Shown: piece after piece, positions 7,685 to 17,598 of the stretch
Layout of the letters: every line of letters starts with the position of its first letter
Numbering within the stretch: position 1 is the first letter of the stretch
Source of the DNA: DASSNR01 sp036278935
GTDB lineage: Bacteria; Gemmatimonadota; Gemmatimonadetes; Gemmatimonadales; Gemmatimonadaceae
Direction: 5' to 3'
DNA: 64,000 nt
NCBI GenBank assembly: GCA_036278935.1
Contig: DASUKA010000093.1
Location: 1 to 64,000, forward strand
The notes under the pieces: model-generated
What the model saw: only the letters and a program-made list of their open reading frames with translations
What the model was told of the DNA's origin: nothing
Database searches by the model: none
Made by a program: the position numbers and the translations under genes

Positions 7685-10159
7685 CTATTCCTCGCGCAAG
7701 GCAATGCATGGATCCACGCGTGTGGCGCGACGGGCCGGACCCGCGCTCGCCACCACCGCCACGGCCATCAGTACAACGGCTACCGCGCCGAACACGACGG
7801 GGTCGTGAACCGAGGTGTCGTAGAGCAGCGCCGCAAGCACATGCCCGGCCGCGAGCGCGATCACCAGGCCGAGCGCCACCCCGACAAGGATCACGCGCAC
7901 GCTCTGCGCAATCACGAGCCGAGCGACATCGCCGGCGCGCGCGCCGAGCGCCACACGGATGCCCATCTCGCGCGTGCGCTGTTCGACGCCATACGACACC
8001 ACGCTGTACAATCCCACCGCCGCAACCGCGAGCGCGAGCGCGCCAAAGATGCCGAAGGTCAACACGCCCAGTCGCCAGGGGCGCAGCTCCCGGCCAATGT
8101 ACTGCGTCGGAAGATCGATGCTTGGCTCGGTTCCCTGGGGGAGCACACTCCGCAGCGCGGCGCGAATGGGCTGAACAAGCGCTGCCGGATCGCCCGCGCT
8201 GCGAACGACGATGGTGTGCGCCGTGATGTACGGCGGAGCCTGGGTCAGAGGAACGTACACATGCATCGCTGGATCTTCGATAACACGATCGACGTGAATA
8301 TCGTGCACCACACCAACCACCTCGGTGCACGGCGCCGTGTCGCTCCCAACCTTCAGACACTTGCCGATCGCGCGTTCATTCGGCCACACAAGACGTGCCA
8401 TGGTCGACGACACGATCGCCACGCGCGCCGCTCCCAGGCGATCGGCCCGCGTGAAGCCACGGCCGCGTTCAAGCCGTGCCCCCAGCGTCGCAAGAAACCC
8501 CGGGGAGGCCGCCGTGAAGTACGGCCCATTGCCGCGTGGCAGCGAATCCCGGCCCGGTACGCGGAGTGTCACGAACGCATTTGATAGGAGGGGCTCGGTG
8601 GATGACCGGCTCGCGCCGGCGACGCCCGGCAACGCTCGCAACCGCTCGGCCATGTGTTGAAAGATCACGTCGCGGTCGGCCGCCGAAATGCTGCTATCCA
8701 GTGTGGCCGACACGACGATGAGTTTGGACGCGTCCATGCCGAGGTCGACTGAACGCAGCCGCTCGAGGCTGCGCACGTACAGTCCGGCGCCCACCAGCAG
8801 CACCACGGAGAGCGCCGCCTGCACCACCAGGAGTCCCGAGCGGATGGCCGATGGCCGCGCCAGCCGCGCGCGCCACCCTTCCTTGAGCGCCGTGGTGAGA
8901 TCGGCGCGGCTTGCGTGCAGCGCCGGGACGAGGCCGGTGAGCAGCGCGGTGGCCAACGTGATGGCGGCGGTGAAGGCCAACACGCGAAAGTCTACAGGCG
9001 GGCCGGCCCAACTGATCCCCGGGAACGCGAGCGAGCGAAGCAGCGCGCCGCCCCAGAAGGCGATGAGAATTGCTGCCGCGCCGCCAAGAACCGCCAGTAG
9101 CACACTCTCACTCATGAGCTGACCCACGAGCCGGCGGCGACTGATTCCCAGCGCCAGCCGTACGGCGATCTCACGCCGCCGGTGCGCGGCGCGTGCCAGC
9201 AGCAGGTTGGCGATGTTGGCGCACGCGATCAGCAGGACGATCACCGTGACGCCGATCAGCCGCTCCATGATCCCGACCGCCTTCACCGTGTCTCCAGGGC
9301 CGCGCGCGGCGATGATCGATCCCAGCTCCACACGCGCCTGCTGATCCGCGTGTGGCTGCTCCATGCGCCCGCGGCGGAGCGCCGCCGTCGCCTCCGCGTT
9401 CGCCTGCTGCATGGGGACGCCCGGGCGGAGCCGGACGAGCAGCCCGTACGAGTAGGCGCGTCCGAAGTGATACCAGTTGGACCCGAAGGCATCGGCGGAG
9501 GCCACGCTCACCGGAACCCAGATGTCCGCCGCATCGAGGTCGACGCCCGAGAACCCTTCGGGTGCGACGCCGATCACGGTGTACGGTTCTCCATCCAGGC
9601 GAACGGTCTGCCCCAGGATGCGCGCATCACCGCCGAATCGCTGCTCCCAGAGCCGATGGCTCAGGATGGCGACCGGTGTGCCACGAGGAATCCGGTCCTC
9701 GTCCTCGGTAAAGAAGCGTCCCAATGCGGGGTGGACACCAAGCAATGGGAAGAAGCTCGCCGAGACCCCCTCGCGGTTCACCGTCTCCGGGTTGGCGCCG
9801 CTCTGGGCCGCCAGCGTCGCGTGATCGATCTCGAGATAGGTCGCGACGCCGGAGAACGCATGGGTCGCCGTCCGCAGGTCGCTGTACTCGGCATACATCG
9901 TATGCTGCCGCGTGATGGGGGCGCTTCCCGGGAAGCTCTCGTGCACGTAGACGCGCGCCACGGTCTGCGGGTCGTGCACCAGCGAGGGCGGGCGGAGCAA
10001 CAGCCGATCCACCACCGTGAACAGCGCCGCGTTCGCGCCGATGCCCAACGCGAGCGTCACGATGACGACCGCGGCAAAGCCCGGGCTCTTGCGCAGCGAG
10101 CGGAGTGCGTAGGCAATATCGTACCGCACCGCATCCACCACCGACCGATACTGAGGCAT
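7685..10159 (-). CDS. FtsX/MacB-type ABC transporter permease (ADOP family)
   Basis: An 824-residue duplicated permease with the full plan: SLRKSPGFAAVVIVTLALG at the N-terminus, periplasmic domain 1 (SHRLWEQRFGGDARILG), FtsX core 1 (LLIACANIANLLLARAAHR), a central helix pair (ALSVVLLVGAGLYVRSL), periplasmic domain 2 and FtsX core 2 (GLYSVVSYGVEQRTREMGIR). The end is RRATRVDPCIALREE. The ATG at 10159 is preferred to one 13 codons upstream because GGAGG lies seven bases before it. It is upstream of the adaptor-ATPase unit on the same strand but separated by the 367-bp regulatory gap, so it may be its own transcription unit. Confidence 0.93.
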   Translation of the reverse strand: MPQYRSVVDAVRYDIAYALRSLRKSPGFAAVVIVTLALGIGANAALFTVVDRLLLRPPSLVHDPQTVARVYVHESFPGSAPITRQHTMYAEYSDLRTATHAFSGVATYLEIDHATLAAQSGANPETVNREGVSASFFPLLGVHPALGRFFTEDEDRIPRGTPVAILSHRLWEQRFGGDARILGQTVRLDGEPYTVIGVAPEGFSGVDLDAADIWVPVSVASADAFGSNWYHFGRAYSYGLLVRLRPGVPMQQANAEATAALRRGRMEQPHADQQARVELGSIIAARGPGDTVKAVGIMERLIGVTVIVLLIACANIANLLLARAAHRRREIAVRLALGISRRRLVGQLMSESVLLAVLGGAAAILIAFWGGALLRSLAFPGISWAGPPVDFRVLAFTAAITLATALLTGLVPALHASRADLTTALKEGWRARLARPSAIRSGLLVVQAALSVVLLVGAGLYVRSLERLRSVDLGMDASKLIVVSATLDSSISAADRDVIFQHMAERLRALPGVAGASRSSTEPLLSNAFVTLRVPGRDSLPRGNGPYFTAASPGFLATLGARLERGRGFTRADRLGAARVAIVSSTMARLVWPNERAIGKCLKVGSDTAPCTEVVGVVHDIHVDRVIEDPAMHVYVPLTQAPPYITAHTIVVRSAGDPAALVQPIRAALRSVLPQGTEPSIDLPTQYIGRELRPWRLGVLTFGIFGALALAVAAVGLYSVVSYGVEQRTREMGIRVALGARAGDVARLVIAQSVRVILVGVALGLVIALAAGHVLAALLYDTSVHDPVVFGAVAVVLMAVAVVASAGPARRATRVDPCIALREE

Positions 10160-10284
10160 GGGAGACCCTCCAAGTTGTCGGGCGCTTTTCCCGAACATAC
10201 ATGGTTGCCCCGTGAAGGCCAGCGCACGAGTTTACCTCGGGAGCCCCCCGCGCCCCTGTCGCGACTACACTTCCAGAGAATCCC

Positions 10285-12507
10285 ATGCTCTCCCCGTCTA
10301 TCCGGACGCGTGGTGGCGCCGGCTGTGCCGCCATGCTATTGGCGATGCTCGCAGCGGCGTGCACCCCAACTCACGCGCCGACACCTGCGCCGCCGCCCGC
10401 GCCCACGGCTGGTGCGGCTCCCGCTGCGGCGTCAACCGGGGCCACGCGCGCCGGTGCGCGTTCGGCTGCGGCGCCCGCCGCCATCTCCCCGGCCGCGCCG
10501 CTCAAGGAATTCGGCACCATGTGGACGTTCGACGCGCCGCCGATGGACTACTGGAAGGCGCGATACGACTTCACCCCGAGCGCACGCTGGCTGGATCACG
10601 TACGCCTCTCCGCGCTCCGCATCCCGGGATGCTCCGCATCCTTCGTGTCGCCGCGAGGGCTCGTGATGTCCAATGACCACTGCGCGCGCTCGTGCGTGGC
10701 GGCCATCTCACCTGCCGACACCGACTACGGCACCACCGGCTACATCGCGCGCACGCTCCAGGACGAGAAGAAGTGCCCAGGCATGTACGCGGACCAGCTG
10801 CAATCCATTCAGAACGTCACGCCGTGGGTGCAGCGGGCGATCACCGCCGCCGCGCCAGCCGCTCGGGTGGCACAGCGCGATTCGGTCATCCAGGTCATTC
10901 AGAACGAGTGTCACCAGACCACGCAGCTCATCTGCCAGGTAGTCACCTTCTACCAGGGCGGCATGTACTCGCTCTACCGCTACAAGCGCTACAGCGACGT
11001 GCGCCTGGTCTTCGTGCCGGAGCAGCAGATCGCCTTCTTCGGCGGTGATGCGGACAACTTCACCTACCCGCGCTACGATTTCGACATCTCGCTCTTTCGC
11101 GTGTACGACGACAACGCGCCACGGCCCACGCCGAACTATCTGCGCTGGAGCACCGATGGCGCGCAGGAGGGCGACCTGGTGTTCGTGGTGGGGAATCCGG
11201 GGTCCACGGGGCGCCTGCTCACCCTCGCGCAGCTCCAGTATCTGCGCGATGTCGACTATCCCGCGCGGCTCGCGCAGTACGACGCGCTGCTCGACGCGCT
11301 GCAGGAGCTCAGCGCTCGTGACACGGCGGCGGCGCACCGCTACGCGAACACCGTCTTCGGCATCCAGAACGCAAAGAAGGCGATCGGCGGCTATCTGGCG
11401 GGGCTGCGCGACTCGACCCTCATGGCGAAGAAGCGTGTCTTCGAGCAGGACTTCCGCGCCAGGATCGCCGCGGACTCCGCGCTGCAGGCTCAGTACGGCT
11501 CGGCGTGGAGCGAGATCGCACGGGCCGAGCAGGAGCGCGATTCCAGCAGCCGGAAGGCGCGGTTCTACGACTATAGCGCCTCGCCGCTCTTCTCCATGGC
11601 CGGTCGGATCGTGCAGCTCCCGGCGCAGAGCAGCCGCCCCGACTCGGCGCGCCTGAGCATGTACCGCGGCCAGGGGCTCGAGCGCGCCCGGGCGTCGCTG
11701 CTGCGAGATCGCTCCATCGACACCGTGCTCGACAAGGTGCTCCTCGCCACACAACTGCGCCTGGCGCAGCGCGCACTCCCGCGCGACGATCCCTTTCTCA
11801 CGGCGGTGCTGGGTGGGCGCAGCCCTGAGGCAGCCGCCAAGGCGCTGGTGAGCGGCACCAGGCTTACGGACGTGAGCGTGCGTCGCGCGCTCGTGCAGGG
11901 CGGAGCCGCGGCGGTGGACAGCTCCACCGACCCGATGATCGTTGCCGCGCGAGCGGTTCGGCCGCTGGTGGAGCGCGCGCAGATGCATGCCGCGCGGCTC
12001 AACGACATCATCTCGGCCAACGCCGTGCGTGTGGGGAAGGCGATCTTCGCGGCATATGGCAAGACGCTTCCCCCCGACGCGACCTTCACGCTTCGCATCA
12101 GCGATGGCGTGGTGAAGGGCTACCCGACGAACGGGACCATGACGCCGTACAAAACGGTGTACTACGGCCTCTACGCCCGTTCGGCGGAAATGAGCGACAC
12201 GGGCGCATTCGCACTCCCGCCGCGGTGGGTCGCACGCAAGGACAGCCTGGTGATGACCACGCCGCTGGATTTCGTCTCGACCAATGACATCATCGGCGGT
12301 AACTCAGGCAGCCCGGTCATCGACCGGAACGCCGAGGTGGTGGGGCTCGTCTTCGATGGCAACATCCAGATGCTGCCGAACAACTTCGTGTACACGGACT
12401 CGATCGCGCGTGCGGTGAGCGTGGACTCGCGCGGGATCATCGAGGGGTTGCGCGGCATCTACGGCGCCACGCGCATCGCGGACGAGCTGCAAGGGGTGAA
12501 GCAGTGA
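10285..12507 (+). CDS. S46-family serine peptidase (dipeptidyl-peptidase 7/11 type), exported
   Basis: 740 residues. The signal peptide ends in a lipobox-like LAAAC, and a Pro/Ala-rich linker follows, so a lipoprotein is likely. S46 enzymes remove N-terminal dipeptides in the periplasm or at the surface. The catalytic histidine block is GLVMSNDHC (His132), the aspartate region is NFTYPRYDFDISLFRVYDD, and the nucleophile is in GGNSGSPV (Ser674). Length and motif spacing fit the family. The usual NHHC motif reads NDHC here; the catalytic histidine is the second one, so activity is plausible. The preceding 125 bp is a divergent promoter region shared with the permease. Confidence 0.9.
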   Translation: MLSPSIRTRGGAGCAAMLLAMLAAACTPTHAPTPAPPPAPTAGAAPAAASTGATRAGARSAAAPAAISPAAPLKEFGTMWTFDAPPMDYWKARYDFTPSARWLDHVRLSALRIPGCSASFVSPRGLVMSNDHCARSCVAAISPADTDYGTTGYIARTLQDEKKCPGMYADQLQSIQNVTPWVQRAITAAAPAARVAQRDSVIQVIQNECHQTTQLICQVVTFYQGGMYSLYRYKRYSDVRLVFVPEQQIAFFGGDADNFTYPRYDFDISLFRVYDDNAPRPTPNYLRWSTDGAQEGDLVFVVGNPGSTGRLLTLAQLQYLRDVDYPARLAQYDALLDALQELSARDTAAAHRYANTVFGIQNAKKAIGGYLAGLRDSTLMAKKRVFEQDFRARIAADSALQAQYGSAWSEIARAEQERDSSSRKARFYDYSASPLFSMAGRIVQLPAQSSRPDSARLSMYRGQGLERARASLLRDRSIDTVLDKVLLATQLRLAQRALPRDDPFLTAVLGGRSPEAAAKALVSGTRLTDVSVRRALVQGGAAAVDSSTDPMIVAARAVRPLVERAQMHAARLNDIISANAVRVGKAIFAAYGKTLPPDATFTLRISDGVVKGYPTNGTMTPYKTVYYGLYARSAEMSDTGAFALPPRWVARKDSLVMTTPLDFVSTNDIIGGNSGSPVIDRNAEVVGLVFDGNIQMLPNNFVYTDSIARAVSVDSRGIIEGLRGIYGATRIADELQGVKQ

Positions 12508-12517
12508 GTCAGTCGGT

Positions 12518-12600
12518 CAGTGGGTCAGTGGGTCAGGAACAGCCCGCAAGGCGAGATGGCCTCACACTCTCCGAGCCGTTTCTGACCCACTGACCCACTG
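12518..12600. repeat. Palindromic tandem repeat between convergent genes (repeat locus C)
   Basis: cagtgggtcagtgggtcag at 12518-12536 is exactly reverse-complemented at 12582-12600, giving a perfect 19-bp stem made of tandem GGGTCAGT units around a 45-base loop. It separates the S46 peptidase (plus) from the FNT channel (minus), whose stops lie at its two ends. There is no T-run. The right arm shares the CCGTTTCTGAC extension with the locus at 4875-5068. Confidence 0.8.
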
Positions 12601-12607
12601 CCTCCCC

Positions 12608-13654
12608 TCATCTCCGTCCCCCCGGATACCCCGACCACCGCCACCTGCGCTTGCTGTCCTCCTCCTCGGCCATGGCGATATCGGCGGCCACCTGACCGTG
12701 GTTGACGAGAGCGACCAGAATGATCCCGCCCACGACATTGCCGAGTACGGCGGGCACCACGAACGAGCCGATGGCACCGCCCCATGAGACGCCGCCGCTG
12801 GCCGCCACGAAGAACGCTTCCACGGAGCCCGCGATGGAGTGCTTGAAGCCGAACGCGGAAATCGGTGCCGTGGTCAGCCAGATCAGGACGATCTGCGCGC
12901 CCGTCGCGCGCGTGGACGCGACCAGCCATGCGAGCAGCGCCACCAACCAACCCGCGAAGATCGCGCGGTAGCCGGTGAGCCAGAAGCCGCCCTCCACGCC
13001 ATGGAGCCCGTATGCGAGCATGGCCTGGCGAAAGTCCAGCGGAACCACCGGCGTGAGCGCGAGCAGAACGCCGATGATGCAGGCGCCGATGAGATTGCCG
13101 AGCAGCACCACCGCCCAGAGGCGCAGTACCTGACCGAGCGTCTTCATGTTCCAGTTGTTCAGCAGGGGGATGACGGGCTCGAGCGTGTTCTCGGTGAAGA
13201 GCTGGTTGCGGGCGAGGACGACGAAGATGAAGCCGATCGGGTACGCGGCGGCCGCCACGGGATCATCGAATCGCGGTGGCACGAGCATCGTGAGAAACGC
13301 CGCGCCCAGGAAGCTGAACGAGATGGCGAGCCCCGCCGCCAACGACGACCACCAGAGCGCCGCAACGGGCCGGTCGAGTTCTTGCTGTGCCGTCCGCCTG
13401 ACGTTCTCATGGATCTCGCGCGCGGTCAGACGTGTTCCGACCGCCGGCCCTTCTGATGTTGCCTGATCGGTTGCATCCCTGCGCTCCGGACGTGCGGCCG
13501 GACGGTCGGCGGTACGCCGGGGCGCGGGATCGGACTCTGGTGGCTCGGACAAGGGCGTGATGGTGGACTCCGTGATGACGCGACGCGCGTTGTACGGCCG
13601 CACGCCCACTGGCGGACCGAGTGCCGGCCGCACCGCGGTGCGTGGAAGAGTCAT
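12608..13654 (-). CDS. Formate/nitrite transporter (FNT) family protein, YfdC-like
   Basis: FNT proteins are pentameric inner-membrane channels for small monovalent anions. After a roughly 75-residue Arg/Pro-rich leader the core starts at REIHENVRRTAQQELDRP and has six membrane helices. Family patches include FIFVVLARNQLFTENTLEP, GNLIGACIIG, FKHSIAGSVEAF and AVLGNVVGGIILVALVNHGQ, which resemble the YfdC branch more than FocA. The start is uncertain: ATG at 13654 was chosen, a GTG at 13603 or a longer frame to 13732 are possible, and none has a good ribosome site. It is divergent from the antiporter gene. The transported ion is unknown. Confidence 0.85.
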   Translation of the reverse strand: MTLPRTAVRPALGPPVGVRPYNARRVITESTITPLSEPPESDPAPRRTADRPAARPERRDATDQATSEGPAVGTRLTAREIHENVRRTAQQELDRPVAALWWSSLAAGLAISFSFLGAAFLTMLVPPRFDDPVAAAAYPIGFIFVVLARNQLFTENTLEPVIPLLNNWNMKTLGQVLRLWAVVLLGNLIGACIIGVLLALTPVVPLDFRQAMLAYGLHGVEGGFWLTGYRAIFAGWLVALLAWLVASTRATGAQIVLIWLTTAPISAFGFKHSIAGSVEAFFVAASGGVSWGGAIGSFVVPAVLGNVVGGIILVALVNHGQVAADIAMAEEEDSKRRWRWSGYPGGRR

Positions 13655-13773
13655 GCCGCCAACGCCGAGCCGACGTCGGTTCACGTGCTGCCGGTTCGCG
13701 TGCGGCGACGTGCACGCTCCAGCGCGCACCATCCCGGTCGCGCGATTCGCGCCACCTCAGCAGAGGAGTTGTC

Positions 13774-15258
13774 GTGACGCATCTGGCGGAGCCGCTTCCG
13801 ACCGCATTTCTGCTAACGGTGTTCGGCGTCCTGCTCGGCGTCAGCATCCTGTTGAGCCGCGCCTCGGAGCGCATCGGGGTGCCGGTGGCGCTGTTCTTTC
13901 TCGTGGTCGGGATGCTGGCCGGGTCGGAAGGGATCGGCGGCATTCCGTTCAACGATTACCGACTCGCCTTTCGGCTGGGCGTGGCCGCCCTGGTGCTCAT
14001 TCTGTTCGATGGTGGACTGAACACCTCGCTGGCGGCCGTGCGGCAGTTTCTGGCGCCGGCCGCCGTTCTGGCGACCGCCGGCGTGATCGGCGTCGCGGCG
14101 CTCGTGGCGGCCGGCGCGCACCTGCTGGGGCTTCCCGGACCAGAGGCGCTGTTGCTCGGCGCGATCGTCTCCTCCACCGATGCGGCGTCGGTCTTTGCCG
14201 TGCTCCGGGGAAGCGGGCTGCAGCTCCAGCGTCGTGTGGGCGTGACACTCGAAGTGGAGTCGGGCATCAACGACCCCATGGCCGTCATTCTCACCATAGC
14301 GCTCACCGCCAGCCTCATCGAGCCGGGCACCGGGCTGGGCTGGTGGCTCGTGCCCGACATCGTGCGCGAGATGGTGGTCGGCGGCGCCCTGGGGCTGGTC
14401 ATCGGCTACGGCGGGCGGCTGCTGCTTCCCCGCGTGCAACTCCCGGCGGGCGGCCTGTACCCGGCCCTCACGCTCGCGATCGCGCTCCTCGCCTTCGGCG
14501 TCACGACGCTCCTGCATGGAAGCGGCTTCGTGGCGGTGTACGCGGCGGCCGTCATTGTGGGGAACGGCGCGATTCCGTTTCGCGCCAGCGTGCTCCGCGT
14601 GCACGATGCCCTGGCGTGGCTCAGCCAGATCGCGATGTTCCTCGTCCTCGGGCTGCTGGTGACCCCATCGCGGCTTGCGGGCGTGGTGGTGGTGGGCGTG
14701 GCGCTCGCGCTCATCCTTCCATTCATCGCGAGGCCGATCGTCGTGGCGCTCTGCCTGCTCCCGTTTCGCTATCCGTACCGCGACATCGCGTACATCGGAT
14801 GGGTCGGGCTGCGTGGTGCGGTGCCGATCATTCTCGCGACCTTTCCGGTGCTGGCCGGCGCACCTGGTGCCTCGAAGATCTTCAACATCGTCTTCATCAT
14901 CGTCGTCGTGAGCGCGATCGTGCCCGGCAGTACCGTCCCCTGGATCACACGCTGGCTCGGTCTCGAGTCGCGCGAGCCACCCGCGCCCAAGGCGGTGCTG
15001 GAGATCGAGTCGCGCCAGCCGCTGCGCGGGGAGCTCATGTCGTTCTATATCGACCCGGCGCTCGCTGTCACCGGCGTGGCGCTCTCCGATGTCCCGTTTC
15101 CCGCCGGCTCCACGGTGATGCTCCTCGTGCGCGGACAGGAGTTGATCGCACCGAGGGGGAGCACGACGCTCGAGGCCGGTGACCATGTCTATCTCTTCGC
15201 GCGCCCCGAGGACCGCGCGATGATTCACCTGATGTTCGGGCGCCCGGAGTCCGGGTGA
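13774..15258 (+). CDS. nhaP2: K+/H+ antiporter, NhaP2 (CvrA) type with C-terminal TrkA_C domain
   Basis: A 494-residue cation/proton antiporter of the CPA1 family. Twelve or so hydrophobic segments run from residue 10 to about 395, with the ion-binding acidic patch EVESGINDPMAVILTI and the SSTDAASVFAVLRG segment typical of NhaP2. A soluble TrkA_C (RCK_C) module follows (ALSDVPFPAGSTVMLLVRG), expected to bind a ligand and gate the transporter. The GTG at 13774 is chosen because GAGGAG lies five bases upstream; longer in-frame starts run into the divergent FNT leader. Its stop codon abuts the stop codon of the convergent kinase gene with no spacer. Confidence 0.9.
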   Translation: MTHLAEPLPTAFLLTVFGVLLGVSILLSRASERIGVPVALFFLVVGMLAGSEGIGGIPFNDYRLAFRLGVAALVLILFDGGLNTSLAAVRQFLAPAAVLATAGVIGVAALVAAGAHLLGLPGPEALLLGAIVSSTDAASVFAVLRGSGLQLQRRVGVTLEVESGINDPMAVILTIALTASLIEPGTGLGWWLVPDIVREMVVGGALGLVIGYGGRLLLPRVQLPAGGLYPALTLAIALLAFGVTTLLHGSGFVAVYAAAVIVGNGAIPFRASVLRVHDALAWLSQIAMFLVLGLLVTPSRLAGVVVVGVALALILPFIARPIVVALCLLPFRYPYRDIAYIGWVGLRGAVPIILATFPVLAGAPGASKIFNIVFIIVVVSAIVPGSTVPWITRWLGLESREPPAPKAVLEIESRQPLRGELMSFYIDPALAVTGVALSDVPFPAGSTVMLLVRGQELIAPRGSTTLEAGDHVYLFARPEDRAMIHLMFGRPESG

Positions 15259-17406
15259 TCACCGCAGCTTTGCGTCGCGCGATTCCACGGTCGTTTCCGA
15301 GCGAGGAGCGTCGGGCGCGGCGACCGCTGGTGCCGCGATGGGCAGCCAGATCGTGAAGACGCTGCCACGGTTCGGCTCGCTCTTCACTGTGATGTCGCCC
15401 CCCAGCAGTGCGGCCAGTTTGCGGGTGACGCTCAGGCCGAGTCCGGTGCCGCCGATGCGCTTGGCCCGAGTTTGCTCCACCTGCCAGAACGGATCGAAGA
15501 CGTGTTGCAGGTGCTCGGGGGCGATGCCGATGCCCGTATCGCGCACCTCGATCACCACCGTGTCCTGCTCCAGCCGGAGGGACAGCACCACTTCGCCCTC
15601 GGAGGTGAACTTCAGCGCGTTCGAGAGCAGATTCAGCATCATTTGCCGCACCTTGGTCGGATCGCTCTCGATGAGACAGGGGACGACCGGCACGTGTGCG
15701 CGTACCGTGAGGCCTTTGCTGTGCGCCGTCGGCTCGACCATCGCGACGGCCTCGCGGGCGAGCGCGCAGAGATCCAGCCGCTCGACGTGCACGGGTTCCT
15801 TGCCGGCGTCCACGCGCGAGAAGGTGAGGATCTCGTCGATGAGCGCCAGCAAATGCTGCGCGCTCGTCTGTACGCGGCCGAGCTGTCCGCGCTGCTCGCT
15901 CGTGACCGGTCCCGCTATGCCGTCGGCCACCAGATCGGTAAAGCCGATGATCGCCTGCAAGGGTGTACGCAGCTCGTGGCTCATGACGGCGAGGAAATCC
16001 GACTTGGCGCGATTAGCCACGACGGCACGCGCGCTCGCCATCTCCGCCGCTTCGGTGCGCAGGCCGAGCTCCCGGTTGGTGCGCTGCAGCTCCGCATTGA
16101 CCGTCGCGGTCACCGACGCCGCATGCTCGAGCTCCTCTGCCTGGGCCTCGAGCTCGGCGGCCTGCTGCTCCAGCTGCGAGCGGGATTCCTCCACGTCTCG
16201 GAAGAGCCGTGCGGTGTCGATGGCCACGGCAATGCGCCGCGCGATATCGGTGGCCATCTCCAGGTCACGGGCGGCGAATCGCCGCGCACCGACCGCCACG
16301 AGCGTGACTGCGCCGAAGAGCTCCTCGCGCGCCACGAGCGGCGCGATCACGGCCGAGGTGACGCCGAGCGAGCGCAGCAGCTCGAGCTGATCCGGATCAC
16401 GCGCCAACTCCGCCAACACAACGTCGGGGGAATCCGACAGGAGCGCAGGCTGACGAGTGCGGAGTACGCGGGCGAGCCCCTGGGGTGCCTCGGCGGTCGA
16501 CGGGTAGTGCTCGCGCAGCCGCTGTGCCTGCCTGGCGGCCGACGCACCCGCGTAGGTCAGGGCGGCGCGATGGAGTGCACCGTTCGGACCGAGGAGATCC
16601 ACAGCGCAGCCATCGGCGAGCACCGGCACCGCCATCTCCGCGACGCGCGGCAGCGTGGCCTCGTACGCGAGCGATGAACCGAGCTCGGCGCTGGCGGCGG
16701 CGAGAAAGCGCTGCGTTTCCTCGGCCTCTAGCTGTTCGGTCATGGCACGGCGCACATACAGATGGGCCGCGACGGCGAGCAGGAAGGCGCCGGCGCTGCC
16801 GAAGGCGATGATGATCACGGCGGCCTTCACGCTCTCATGCTCGTGGTGCGCGCGGAGCGCGAGGAGCGCCCGCTCGCGCGCCTCCATGCCGTTGATCGCC
16901 TCGCGGATGGCATCCATGGTGCGCTTGCCGTCGTTGGTGCGCACCATCGCGACCACGCGTGCCATGTTCCCGGAGGCGCGCACGGCGATGCTCTGGTTCA
17001 TCTCATCGAGCCGGCGCGAGACAAGCGACTGCAGCAGCGGGATCTGCTGGCGCACCGTCTGGTCCGTGCTCAGACGCGCGATGGCGGCCAGATCCTGGTT
17101 GATGACGCGCGTGGTGGTGTGATACGAGCCGAGATAGCTGGTGTCGCCGCTGAGCAGGTAGCCCCGCTGTCGTGCTTCCGCGTCCCGGAAGCGGGAGAGC
17201 ACGTGATCGAGCGTGTCCAGCACCGTCTCGCTGTGTTGCACGGCGCGCTCGGCCACGGCGGTCTGCCGCGTGGTCCAGAGCGAGACCGCCCCCACGGCCA
17301 GCACCAGCACTGCCGCCACCAGCCCGGCGGTCAATCGGGACCATGGACGCGTCATGGCCGCCGACCGAGCCGCAGACGCTCGCGCGTCGCGCTCCGGGCG
17401 AGTCAT
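15259..17406 (-). CDS. Sensor histidine kinase: CHASE3 - GAF - HisKA - HATPase
   Basis: About 715 residues. Two membrane helices bracket a CHASE3-type extracytoplasmic domain (FRDAEARQRGYLLSGDTSYL is diagnostic). A GAF domain, a coiled coil rich in Glu/Gln, then the kinase core follow: H-box SHELRTPLQAIIGF (phospho-His near 476), N-box QMMLNLLSNALKFT, G1 VRDTGIGIAPEH and G2 GGTGLGLSVTRKLA. No receiver domain or response-regulator gene is adjacent, so it is an orphan kinase and the signal is unknown. The start is uncertain between 17406 and 17355; neither has a strong ribosome site. Confidence 0.9.
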   Translation of the reverse strand: MTRPERDARASAARSAAMTRPWSRLTAGLVAAVLVLAVGAVSLWTTRQTAVAERAVQHSETVLDTLDHVLSRFRDAEARQRGYLLSGDTSYLGSYHTTTRVINQDLAAIARLSTDQTVRQQIPLLQSLVSRRLDEMNQSIAVRASGNMARVVAMVRTNDGKRTMDAIREAINGMEARERALLALRAHHEHESVKAAVIIIAFGSAGAFLLAVAAHLYVRRAMTEQLEAEETQRFLAAASAELGSSLAYEATLPRVAEMAVPVLADGCAVDLLGPNGALHRAALTYAGASAARQAQRLREHYPSTAEAPQGLARVLRTRQPALLSDSPDVVLAELARDPDQLELLRSLGVTSAVIAPLVAREELFGAVTLVAVGARRFAARDLEMATDIARRIAVAIDTARLFRDVEESRSQLEQQAAELEAQAEELEHAASVTATVNAELQRTNRELGLRTEAAEMASARAVVANRAKSDFLAVMSHELRTPLQAIIGFTDLVADGIAGPVTSEQRGQLGRVQTSAQHLLALIDEILTFSRVDAGKEPVHVERLDLCALAREAVAMVEPTAHSKGLTVRAHVPVVPCLIESDPTKVRQMMLNLLSNALKFTSEGEVVLSLRLEQDTVVIEVRDTGIGIAPEHLQHVFDPFWQVEQTRAKRIGGTGLGLSVTRKLAALLGGDITVKSEPNRGSVFTIWLPIAAPAVAAPDAPRSETTVESRDAKLR

Positions 17407-17598
17407 GTCACCACAAACCGCCGCGGGCGCGCGGCCATGCGCCGCGCCGAAGCAGACTGCACACAATCGCCAGAGAGAGTCACTTCTCAAATGTATGGCG
17501 CGCAAAACCAGTGACCAAGCGGTGCGGGCATGGCGCCGGCACGCGCATCTCCATCGCCGCTACCAGCGCGCGGCCCACTTCATGCCATAGCTCAGGGC

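Noticed and set aside
9182..10666. 494-codon plus-strand frame over the permease and S46 start
   Set aside because: No recognisable domain; reads through a real promoter region and is antisense to a well-supported permease.
12518..12600. CRISPR array
   Set aside because: Units are only about 7-8 bp, arranged head to head as a palindrome, with no spacers and no cas genes nearby.
12525..12950. Separate minus-strand gene of 141 codons over the FNT 3' end
   Set aside because: It is a frame-shifted shadow of the FNT gene; the channel frame has membrane helices and family motifs through to 12608.
13813..15228. Long minus-strand frame opposite the antiporter gene
   Set aside because: Its translation is Arg/His/Glu-rich low-complexity sequence with no family motif; it is the GC-rich antisense of a clear membrane transporter.
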